Program-made: the position numbers and the translations under genes
Shown: positions 1-6,105 of the stretch, piece by piece
Position numbering within the stretch: position 1 is the stretch's first letter
Layout of the letters: the number at the start of each line of letters is the position of its first letter
The notes under the pieces: generated by a model
The model's input: the letters and a program-made list of their open reading frames with translations, nothing else
Databases searched by the model: none
Told to the model about the DNA's origin: nothing
NCBI GenBank assembly: GCA_913045415.1
Contig: CAJWPW010000048.1
Location: 1-7,498 of the forward strand
Source of the DNA: an uncultured Fidelibacterota bacterium
GTDB lineage: Bacteria > Marinisomatota > Marinisomatia > Marinisomatales > UBA1611
Reading direction: 5' to 3'
Length of the DNA: 7,498 nt

Positions 1-287
1 TGATCTCGGAACATATTCCCTAAGTTATACATGGCTTTGGATGCCAAAGATTTATTATCGGAATTCATAGCATTATTTAATGCACGAGCTGCTGTCTCCA
101 TATCCTTTTGTTGATAGGCAGTTACACCCAATCCATATTGAGCCCCGTCATCCTTTTTTCGGTTTTTCAAAACATGTTCATAATAAACACGAGCTTCATC
201 AAAATGACCTTCTTCGTAGGCTTTTTTCCCCTTGTCCTGGCCAAATAAAACACCCAGAAAAAAAAGGAATGCTAATAGCCTAATCAT
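1..287 (-). CDS. batC: BatC-like TPR protein, 5' part only (runs off window)
   Basis: The ATG at 287-285 overlaps the batB stop as ATGA, and the frame stays open to position 1, giving the first 95 residues; the rest lies outside the window. Residues 1-17 are a signal peptide (MIRLLAFLFFLGVLFGQD, cut near G16-Q17), so the product is probably periplasmic. Tetratricopeptide-like helix pairs follow: about residues 20-46 (KKAYEEGHFDEARVYYEHVL), 47-80 (AQYGLGVTAYQQKDMETAARAL), and the start of a third at 81 (ASKAMYNLGN). In Bacteroidota-type Bat clusters, the gene after batB is a TPR protein (BatC) thought to scaffold a complex with the VWA proteins. The assignment rests on position, signal peptide and TPR pattern. 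In some genomes this gene is fused to batB; here they are separate. The sequence before the ATG is purine-rich (GAGAAGAAAG) but not a clear Shine-Dalgarno. Confidence 0.85.
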   Translation of the reverse strand, partial: MIRLLAFLFFLGVLFGQDKGKKAYEEGHFDEARVYYEHVLKNRKKDDGAQYGLGVTAYQQKDMETAARALNNAMNSDNKSLASKAMYNLGNMFRD

Positions 288-1288
288 GACTTTCTTCTCG
301 GTCGGGTGGGCATAACAAATCCCCAAACCAAAAAACCGAAAGCCAGCAATGCGAAAGACTGATATCTATCTTCATACTCGGAAAATTCATGGGTAGAGAT
401 AGTTTTCTTTTCCATGTTTTCAATCGCCAAGGCTATATCTTCGTGGGTGTCTCGATTATTATCAAACCAGAAAAAAGACCCATTTCCCGCAGAAGCTATA
501 TCTATTAAGATTCGTTCATTCAAAGTGGATGTAATGAGTTTTCCATCTCGATCTCGTTTATATTCGTTTGTATTTCTGTCTTTTCCTTTCAAAGGAATCA
601 GACTTCCCATTTCAGACCCAACACCAACTGTATTGATCATCAATCCGGATTTAGCCGCTTGCGTTGCCAATTCTACCGCTTGCCCTTCATGATCTTCCCC
701 ATCTGTCACCATGAGCATTACTTTAAATTTATCGGTTTCTTCCGTGAATGCATTCATGGCCGTATTCATGGCAGAACTCAAGGCTGTTCCCTGGGTTGGA
801 ATCATATCTGTATCAATTTCGTTCAGAAAAAGTAAAGCAGCATCATAATCTGTAGTGAGTGGTAAATACAAATGACTGGATCCAGCAAATACAATGATGG
901 CGACACGATCTCCTTTCAATTTTCGAATGAGTCTTCCCAATTCAAATTTAGCTTTTGCAAGTCGAGATGGGGTTACATCTTCTGCATCCATACTGGTGGA
1001 TGTGTCCAGAGCAATCACCAGATCCACGCCTTTTCTTTCAATCGGCCTAACACGCATCCCTATCTGTGGACCTGACGCTGCCAGAGCCAACAAAGCTAGT
1101 CCAATCAGGATCAAACGATTTCGCCACTCTATTCTGCCTTTATCAAGGTTCAATCTGGAAACGGTTCTCACCTTCTCAGATGCATTTGGAAATATCGAGT
1201 CACGGCTACGATCCTTCAATTTCCAAATAATCCAGAAAAAAACCTGAATTACCAAAAAGGCTAATACCCAACTAAAACGGAATGCCAT
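284..1288 (-). CDS. batB: BatB-like membrane-anchored VWA domain protein
   Basis: 334 residues. The N-terminus has a hydrophobic helix (about 5-22) and a second at 58-73, then a von Willebrand factor A domain (about 88-290), and a C-terminal membrane helix (about 310-325) ending in a basic tail, so the VWA domain should face the periplasm. The metal-ion-dependent adhesion site is complete: D95-x-S97-x-S99, T168 in QGTALSS, and D196 in TDGEDHEG. The stretch around 240-262 (YKRDRDGKLITSTLN) is typical of BatB rather than BatA. Bat VWA proteins were named for a role in aerotolerance in Bacteroides and are linked to envelope stress; the molecular job is unresolved. The start shares one base with the batA stop (TGATG). 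AGGAG at 1298-1302, nine bases upstream and inside the end of batA, supports it. The stop overlaps batC by ATGA, suggesting coupled translation of all three. Confidence 0.93.
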   Translation of the reverse strand: MAFRFSWVLAFLVIQVFFWIIWKLKDRSRDSIFPNASEKVRTVSRLNLDKGRIEWRNRLILIGLALLALAASGPQIGMRVRPIERKGVDLVIALDTSTSMDAEDVTPSRLAKAKFELGRLIRKLKGDRVAIIVFAGSSHLYLPLTTDYDAALLFLNEIDTDMIPTQGTALSSAMNTAMNAFTEETDKFKVMLMVTDGEDHEGQAVELATQAAKSGLMINTVGVGSEMGSLIPLKGKDRNTNEYKRDRDGKLITSTLNERILIDIASAGNGSFFWFDNNRDTHEDIALAIENMEKKTISTHEFSEYEDRYQSFALLAFGFLVWGFVMPTRPRRKS

Positions 1289-2256
1289 CAGGTCCTGCTC
1301 CTAAAAATGGATCGTCGTATAGTTTCCATTCCCAACCCCATGAGAAATGCAGGAATCAAAAACCAGCCATACAATTCTTTGTATTGTGTGAATTCTTTTA
1401 CTTCGATCTCAGAACGCTCCAAAAGATCAATCTCTGCATAAATGGATGCTAAAGCTTCCACATCCGTGGCTCGAAAGAATTTCCCCCCTGTCATATCGGC
1501 TATATGCTGTAATGTTTCTTCATCTATTTCATTTCGAATAAGCCCACGTCCGGGAATTCTTGTGTAGGATTGATTCGTCCCAGCACCAATGGTATAAATT
1601 TTGATGTCGTATTCTGCAGCCAGTTCTGCAGCAGTTTTTGGATCAATCTCCCCAGCATTATTACTCCCATCAGATAACAAGATCATGACTCGGCTCTCCA
1701 CATCACTGTTTCGGAGTCGATTTGTTCCATTTGCGATGGCCATGCCAATCGCAGTACCGTCATGTTCTTTGGAGGCAACCGTTATTTCTTTGATTAAAGA
1801 TTGTAGTACTTTTTTATCAACGGTGAGTGGACATTGAATAAAGGATTCACCGGCAAAAACAAGAATCCCGATCCTGTCATCTTTCCGACTTTCAATAAAA
1901 TCACTAGCCGTTTTTTTGACTGCTTCTAATCTGTTTGGTGGAAAATCGTCTGCCAACATACTAGAACTAATGTCCAATACCAAAAGCATATCGATGACAC
2001 TGACAGATGTCTCCTGCAGATTATCGATTAACCTTGGGCGGGCAAGTCCCAAGATAACCAAAAAAAGGACCAATAAATACATTGTTCGTAGAAACATGTG
2101 CTTTCTATTACCAATTCTCTTGAATTCTTCAGAAATAAAAGTGGAAGATGAGATTCGCAATGTGCCTTCTTTATTTCGTCCAGACGCACGATACCAACCC
2201 ATCGCTAAGGGAAGGATTAGAAGTAAAATGAGATACCAGGGATGCTGAAAGTCCAT
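1288..2256 (-). CDS. batA: BatA-like membrane-anchored VWA domain protein
   Basis: 322 residues. The N-terminus (FQHPWYLILLLILPLAMGWY) matches the BatA aerotolerance-regulator N-terminal type: a membrane helix at about 7-21, then a second at 58-73. The VWA domain covers about 88-280 with complete MIDAS residues: D95-x-S97-x-S99 (DISSS), T168 in DGTAIG, and D196 in LLSDGSNNAG. A C-terminal membrane helix lies at about 297-312. MIDAS sites bind a divalent cation that coordinates a partner protein, so a scaffold or adaptor role in the inner membrane is likely. It begins the bat gene block. The MoxR ATPase and DUF58 genes that usually sit upstream are absent; tatA is upstream instead, across a gap with a terminator-like hairpin. 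The leader before the ATG is AT-rich (AACTTATTTAATTAG) with no Shine-Dalgarno, as often seen in the FCB group. Confidence 0.93.
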   Translation of the reverse strand: MDFQHPWYLILLLILPLAMGWYRASGRNKEGTLRISSSTFISEEFKRIGNRKHMFLRTMYLLVLFLVILGLARPRLIDNLQETSVSVIDMLLVLDISSSMLADDFPPNRLEAVKKTASDFIESRKDDRIGILVFAGESFIQCPLTVDKKVLQSLIKEITVASKEHDGTAIGMAIANGTNRLRNSDVESRVMILLSDGSNNAGEIDPKTAAELAAEYDIKIYTIGAGTNQSYTRIPGRGLIRNEIDEETLQHIADMTGGKFFRATDVEALASIYAEIDLLERSEIEVKEFTQYKELYGWFLIPAFLMGLGMETIRRSIFRSRT

Positions 2257-2337
2257 CTAATTAAATAAGTTATTTTTGACCGATTCTTATCTGATCTCAG
2301 TACGATTGAACCAGAAAAATGTTTCGGAAAAATTGGC

Positions 2338-2359
2338 GATGTGGTAAATACACCACATC
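2338..2359 (-). terminator. Terminator-like hairpin after tatA
   Basis: On the minus strand GATGTGGT (2359-2352) pairs perfectly with ACCACATC (2345-2338) across a 6-nt loop, GTATTT. After the stem the transcript reads GCCAA then five U (2332-2328). The stem begins ten bases after the tatA stop. This is the only sizeable gene-free stretch in the window (2257-2368, 112 nt), so it probably ends or attenuates transcription of the upstream block. It is not a textbook terminator: the stem has only 4 of 8 G-C pairs and the U-run starts five bases after it. The remaining bases up to batA should hold the batA promoter, but I see no convincing -35/-10 pair there. Confidence 0.55.
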
Positions 2360-2368
2360 CCGGATACG

Positions 2369-2605
2369 TTAACCTTCGCCCTCGTCCTTATTCTCTACGG
2401 GTGCCTCTGCACTTTCCTTAGCATCCATAATTTCTTTTTTGCTTGTTTCAACAGCATCCTTGAATTCATTGATTCCTTTACCAAGACCACGTGCCAGTTC
2501 TGGCAATCGCTTGGCGCCAAAAAGTAATAATATCACCAAAAAGATGAGAACGAGTTCGCCAGTTCCAAGATTGAACATGGCGTAGTTTACATCAACATTT
2601 GACAT
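2369..2605 (-). CDS. tatA: TatA/E-family twin-arginine translocase subunit
   Basis: 78 residues from the chosen start. TatA forms the pore-like part of the Tat pathway, which exports folded proteins with twin-arginine signal peptides. It shows the classic layout: a short N-terminal membrane helix (about 17-30, GELVLIFLVILLLFG), the FG hinge at 29-30, an amphipathic helix (31-55, AKRLPELARGLGKGINEFKD), then a charged, acidic tail. I chose the ATG at 2605-2603 because GGGAGG (2615-2610) lies four bases upstream; a longer in-frame TTG at 2617 falls inside that ribosome binding site and is unlikely. A further in-frame ATG gives the more usual MFNLGTGEL start, but has no ribosome site of its own. 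No tatC is present, so the partner must be encoded elsewhere. TatB is possible but less likely given the short length and the FGAKRLPELARGLG signature. Fifteen bases separate it from the upstream gene. Confidence 0.92.
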   Translation of the reverse strand: MSNVDVNYAMFNLGTGELVLIFLVILLLFGAKRLPELARGLGKGINEFKDAVETSKKEIMDAKESAEAPVENKDEGEG

Positions 2606-2609
2606 GAAG

Positions 2610-2615
2610 CCTCCC
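2610..2615 (-). promoter_or_regulatory. Shine-Dalgarno site deciding the tatA start
   Basis: GGGAGG on the minus strand, four bases before the ATG at 2605-2603. It is the strongest ribosome binding site in the window and lies in the 15-nt gap after the DUF4321 gene stop. It overlaps the alternative TTG at 2617-2615, which argues against that start. Confidence 0.75.
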
Positions 2616-2620
2616 AATTT

Positions 2621-2908
2621 TTAACGAAAATATCTTAAGATGTAATAGGCGGATGTTAGCCCAATAATACTAGTGAAATTGAAATTCATGGCCAGTCCGA
2701 ATTTCAAAGTGATAATCTTCAGATCCAAAATAATGACACCCATTTCATTCCCCGAGAAGCCACCTAGATCCAGGGAAAGGCTGGTAAGAAAAAAGTCTTT
2801 GACCACACCATCAGGTAATCCCCATCCCAGTATATTTCCCAGCACTCCACCAATAGCTGCACCAATAAATAAACCGACAATTATTAAAGAAACATTCCTT
2901 TTAGCCAT
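2621..2908 (-). CDS. DUF4321-like small membrane protein
   Basis: 95 residues, function unknown. A glycine-rich N-terminal membrane helix (about 7-28, with GLFIGAAIGGVLGNILGWG) is followed by a short soluble or re-entrant part (30-58). A conserved-looking stretch LDLKIITLKFGLAMNFN (61-77) then leads into a second hydrophobic segment at 78-92 ending in RYFR. Length and pattern match what I recall of the DUF4321 family, which is conserved in several Gram-negative phyla; I could not run a profile to confirm it. It starts 3 nt after the pssA stop and is followed 15 nt later by tatA, so it is almost certainly co-expressed with phospholipid synthesis and protein export genes. An inner-membrane role is the most that can be inferred. 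The start lacks an obvious Shine-Dalgarno motif. Confidence 0.8.
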   Translation of the reverse strand: MAKRNVSLIIVGLFIGAAIGGVLGNILGWGLPDGVVKDFFLTSLSLDLGGFSGNEMGVIILDLKIITLKFGLAMNFNFTSIIGLTSAYYILRYFR

Positions 2909-2911
2909 GGT

Positions 2912-3664
2912 TTATATATCCGCCTCTGATGGTGAATCATTCCGTCTTGGGTTAATGAGCCAATTGATAATATTCCATCCAATATAAACTGCAATCAGTG
3001 GCATTAGAATGAATCCTTGCCAGATCGCTAGAATAATCATTGAAAAAATGAACGCTAACAAAAGAATGGTATTCGTCCGCCCGGATTTAAATGAAAATAA
3101 TGGAAATTTTGCAAAGTGAATCGGACTGATCATGAGAAAGCTAAGGCCGGCAACCAGCATCAAAGCCGTTCTCGGATCGCCAAAATCACCATCGATTTGA
3201 TGATTAAAAAATAAGTATGAAAATAAAGTGATGGTTGCAATAGGAGTCGTTAACCCAACTGTATATGATTTTGGTTTTCCCGGTTCCTCGTCCAGATTGA
3301 ATTTAGCCAATCGAATCGTACCAAACATCAGAGGTATAAAACTAATAAATCCACCTAAAAGGGGTGGTAATCCATCCACGTAAAGCGAATATACCAAAAT
3401 GGATGGCACCACACAAAATGAGACAGTATCTGCCATAGAATCAAACTCCATTCCAAATCGGGATGAAATACCTAATATCCTGGCAATTTTTCCATCGAAA
3501 ACGTCAAAGAGCCCGGCTATGATGATAAAAACCCCCGCTTTTATGGGATGATTATTCAAGATAAGTCCGATGGCAAGAAACCCGAGAAACATATTGAACA
3601 ATGTCAAAATATTCGGGATAAAGTGCCGGGGCGGTCGTCTTTTCTTTTTTAGATTAATTTTCAT
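2912..3664 (-). CDS. pssA: CDP-diacylglycerol-serine O-phosphatidyltransferase
   Basis: 250 residues. It joins serine to CDP-diacylglycerol, giving phosphatidylserine and CMP, at the inner membrane. The CDP-alcohol phosphotransferase motif is complete: D54-V-F-D57-G58-K-I-A61-R62, then G71-x3-D75-x3-D79 (GMEFDSMAD). The basic N-terminus (KINLKKKRRPPRHFIPNILT) and about six to eight hydrophobic helices are typical of the membrane-bound (type II, Bacillus-like) enzyme rather than the soluble E. coli type. Its product is the substrate of the psd gene immediately upstream, and the two overlap by ATGA, so the two phosphatidylethanolamine steps should be made together. Phosphatidylglycerophosphate synthase shares the motif, but the partner gene and the N-terminal signature favour PssA. 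Confidence 0.95.
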   Translation of the reverse strand: MKINLKKKRRPPRHFIPNILTLFNMFLGFLAIGLILNNHPIKAGVFIIIAGLFDVFDGKIARILGISSRFGMEFDSMADTVSFCVVPSILVYSLYVDGLPPLLGGFISFIPLMFGTIRLAKFNLDEEPGKPKSYTVGLTTPIATITLFSYLFFNHQIDGDFGDPRTALMLVAGLSFLMISPIHFAKFPLFSFKSGRTNTILLLAFIFSMIILAIWQGFILMPLIAVYIGWNIINWLINPRRNDSPSEADI

Positions 3665-4296
3665 TCAAAAGTACCTATGATTGTTTTACTCCCTGTTACT
3701 TTCTGCCCTAATTTTACGGATAAATTTACATGTTTTGGGAGAATCAAATCAGTTCTGCTTCCAAAGCGAATAAATCCCAATCTACCTCCTATTTCCATGT
3801 TTTCGCCCTTCTTCGCATAACATATTATTCGCCTGGCAATCAGGCCCGCAATTTGTTTTACTTTAATGGACCCCACCTTCGAGGTAATCGTTATTTCTGT
3901 TTGTTCATTCTCGTCTGATGCTTTGTGATCAAAAGCTGCCAAAAATTTTCCTTTTTTGTATTTAATATCAGTGAAAGTTCCATCAATGGGCATTCGGTTG
4001 GCATGGACATTGAATACATTCAGGAATATAGATACTAACTGAGCAACTCCCACATCAGGATCATTCACATCTGTTATCTTTACAATTTTACCATCTGCCG
4101 GAGCTAAAATCATGTTTTCTCCTTCCGGCATATTTCGGACAGGATCCCTGAAAAAATTGAAACAAAAAATCAATAATCCAAAAAGGATCCATGGAATGGT
4201 CATAGAAATACCTAATGTATCAGATTGCCATATAGAAACAGCTGTAAATACAAAAAGTGGGAGTACGATAATTCTACCCTCGGGAGCAAGTCTCAT
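3661..4296 (-). CDS. psd: Phosphatidylserine decarboxylase, short pyruvoyl type
   Basis: 211 residues. It decarboxylates phosphatidylserine to phosphatidylethanolamine. Two membrane helices occupy about 8-24 and 31-48, followed by FFRDPVR (48-54), the PADG motif with D68, and NVHANR with H98. Self-cleavage should occur at G179-S180 in RFGSRTD, where the serine becomes the pyruvoyl group; this gives a large beta chain and a small alpha chain of about 32 residues. Length and the simple GS site (not the LGST of the E. coli type) place it in the short, archaeal-like subfamily found widely in bacteria. It overlaps the HtrA gene upstream and pssA downstream by 4 nt (ATGA) each. AAAGGA lies about 11 nt before the ATG, a rather long spacing. 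Confidence 0.96.
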   Translation of the reverse strand: MRLAPEGRIIVLPLFVFTAVSIWQSDTLGISMTIPWILFGLLIFCFNFFRDPVRNMPEGENMILAPADGKIVKITDVNDPDVGVAQLVSIFLNVFNVHANRMPIDGTFTDIKYKKGKFLAAFDHKASDENEQTEITITSKVGSIKVKQIAGLIARRIICYAKKGENMEIGGRLGFIRFGSRTDLILPKHVNLSVKLGQKVTGSKTIIGTFE

Positions 4297-5378
4297 TTAT
4301 AGGAATTTCCTTTATATTTTTCCAATCTCATTTTTACTTTTTTATAGCTTCCATCACGGAATATCTTCAATGTGACTTTATCACCGGAACGAAGGTCATT
4401 ATCTATAATAACCGATCGAATATCACTGGGTTTATTGACCGGTTCTCCATTGACTGTAAGAATAACATCCCCCGGTTCCAACCCTGAACCTTCCGCAGCA
4501 CTCCCATCGGTTACTTCAACAATGATTACACCTTTTGAAAATGGAATATTCAAATAACGTGAAATACTTTGAGTCACGGATTGCACAACCAATCCAGTAG
4601 AATAACCTCGATCCACATGTCCAGTGGTCCTTAATTCTTTTGCCACCCGTTTTGCAGAATTTATGGGTATGGCAAATCCAATTCCTACGGACCCTTGAGC
4701 CTGATCTGACCCTGTATAAATAAATGTATTGATCCCAATGACTTCCCCCAAAGCATTGACCAACGGACCACCTGAGTTTCCATGATTAATGGCTGCATCC
4801 GTTTGGATCATATCTTGGAATACCTTTCCACTTTTTAACCGTCCAAAATCCATGTTGGTTGCAGAAATAATGCCTACGCTTGCAGAGGGTTTATTGCTAA
4901 TAGAAAAAAGCTGAAATGGATTTCCCAAAGCTATAACCCATTCGCCAATGAGGAGATCTTCTGAAGTTCCCAATTGAGCATAGGGAAAATCAGACCCATC
5001 CAATTTTAAAAGAGCAAGGTCAGATGTTATATCCGAGCCAACAATCTCTGCTTCGTATTCTGATCCTCCGGATAAAGTAACAGAAATTTTATCCGCATTT
5101 TCAATCACATGATGATTTGTCATTACAAATCCATCTGGGCTAATCACCACTCCGCTTCCTGAACTTTTCATGGGATAAATTTCCCGGGGATACATGAACC
5201 CGAAAAATGGGTCAAAAGAGACGGACGAAATATGCTGCTCCACATTAATACTGGCTACAGCTGGGCCAATTTTTTCAATGGCACGAGTAATAGCCGTCTC
5301 TCTAGATCCTGAAATCCCATCCCCAGTGAGAAAGTTCAAGAAGAAAAATAGTACAAACAGGGTAAATTGTTTATTCAT
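4293..5378 (-). CDS. DegS-like HtrA periplasmic serine protease, one PDZ domain
   Basis: 361 residues from the ATG at 5378. A hydrophobic N-terminus (about 5-18) acts as signal peptide or membrane anchor. The trypsin-like domain (about 28-255) has the full triad: H90 in TNHHVI, D120 in TSDLALLKL, and S202 in GNSGGPL. A single PDZ domain follows (about 260-348, with GLEPGDVILTVNGEPV). Length and a single PDZ resemble DegS (355 residues in E. coli) more than DegP/DegQ, which have two. HtrA proteases degrade misfolded envelope proteins or start envelope stress signalling; which applies here cannot be told. An in-frame TTG two codons upstream (5384) is possible, but the ATG is preferred; neither has a good ribosome site. 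It overlaps the truA end by 8 nt and psd by 4 nt, so it is embedded in the operon. Confidence 0.94.
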   Translation of the reverse strand: MNKQFTLFVLFFFLNFLTGDGISGSRETAITRAIEKIGPAVASINVEQHISSVSFDPFFGFMYPREIYPMKSSGSGVVISPDGFVMTNHHVIENADKISVTLSGGSEYEAEIVGSDITSDLALLKLDGSDFPYAQLGTSEDLLIGEWVIALGNPFQLFSISNKPSASVGIISATNMDFGRLKSGKVFQDMIQTDAAINHGNSGGPLVNALGEVIGINTFIYTGSDQAQGSVGIGFAIPINSAKRVAKELRTTGHVDRGYSTGLVVQSVTQSISRYLNIPFSKGVIIVEVTDGSAAEGSGLEPGDVILTVNGEPVNKPSDIRSVIIDNDLRSGDKVTLKIFRDGSYKKVKMRLEKYKGNSYK

Positions 5379-6105
5379 AATCAACTTGGACCAGAATCAA
5401 CCCTTCTGCAGGTGCTTTAAAAATTCGTGCATCTTTTTGTGGATTCATTATTAAGGATAAAAAGTCTTCTTCAGAAAATCGTTTTTCTACAACTGCAATC
5501 ATGGTTCCAACGAGATATCTAACCATGTGGTGTAAGAATCGGTTTCCAGTGATATGAAAAATTACCATTTTTCCATCTGACTTCCATTCTGATTTATAAA
5601 TGATGCAGCGGGTATGATCCATATCTTCCCGAAATTTGCTTAGAGAAAGGAAATCATGGTCACCAACGAGATGAATTGCCAATCGATTGAGTCTACGGAG
5701 ATCCAATTTTTTCAAATGCCACGATTGGTTTTTATACAAAATCGAATCACCGGTAAAACATTGATATTGGTAATGGCGTTTGATTGCATCGAACCTTGCC
5801 TGAAAATTTTTATTTACCTTTTCTATATCCATAACTCGGCATTCAGGGGGCAAATTTCCATTCAACGCACTTTTCAGGTCATCTTCATTCAATCTTGTTT
5901 CAACATCCACATGAGCTACCTGGCCCAATGCATGCACCCCAGTATCTGTGCGACCCGCGCCATGAACCGGGATTCTATCATTAGACCCGGATATCTTTTG
6001 AACCGCCAATTCTAATACACCCTGGACAGTTCTTTCTTTAACCTGAAGTTGCCATCCAAAAAATGCAGACCCATCGTATTGGATCGTTAATTTATATCTA
6101 TCCAA
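5371..6105 (-). CDS. truA: tRNA pseudouridine(38-40) synthase TruA
   Basis: 244 residues, close to the usual 245-270. It converts uridines 38-40 in the anticodon arm of many tRNAs to pseudouridine in the cytoplasm. The catalytic aspartate is D54 in GAGRTDTGVHALGQVAH. Other family marks are the N-terminal LTIQYDGSAFFGWQ, RHYQYQ (110-115), the C-terminal FLHHMVRYLVGTM (190-202) and the final APAEGLIL. The start codon is TTG (6105-6103), supported by TAGGAG nine bases upstream and by homology of the first residues; no ATG fits. The start overlaps the ecfT stop by 8 nt. The ecfT-truA order is also found in Firmicutes, where ECF transporter genes precede truA, so this pairing is old or recurrent. 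Confidence 0.96.
   Translation of the reverse strand: MDRYKLTIQYDGSAFFGWQLQVKERTVQGVLELAVQKISGSNDRIPVHGAGRTDTGVHALGQVAHVDVETRLNEDDLKSALNGNLPPECRVMDIEKVNKNFQARFDAIKRHYQYQCFTGDSILYKNQSWHLKKLDLRRLNRLAIHLVGDHDFLSLSKFREDMDHTRCIIYKSEWKSDGKMVIFHITGNRFLHHMVRYLVGTMIAVVEKRFSEEDFLSLIMNPQKDARIFKAPAEGLILVQVDYE

Noticed and set aside
80..283. 67-residue plus-strand frame at the left edge
   Set aside because: Antisense to the batC coding region, whose signal peptide and TPR repeats are clear.
894..1247. 117-residue open frame on the plus strand
   Set aside because: Antisense to batB, low-complexity composition, no domain or ribosome site.
284..1288. Possible chloride channel or magnesium chelatase-type VWA protein
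   Set aside because: The gene order batA-batB-TPR, flanking membrane helices and the BatB-specific C-terminal pattern fit Bat better; no AAA+ chelatase partner is present.
2291..2300. Palindrome-like CTGATCTCAG in the gap before batA, considered as an operator
   Set aside because: Only four base pairs around two unpaired bases; too short to support a binding site.
5656..6015. 119-residue open frame on the plus strand
   Set aside because: It lies entirely antisense to truA, which has full family motifs; the translation shows no recognisable domain.
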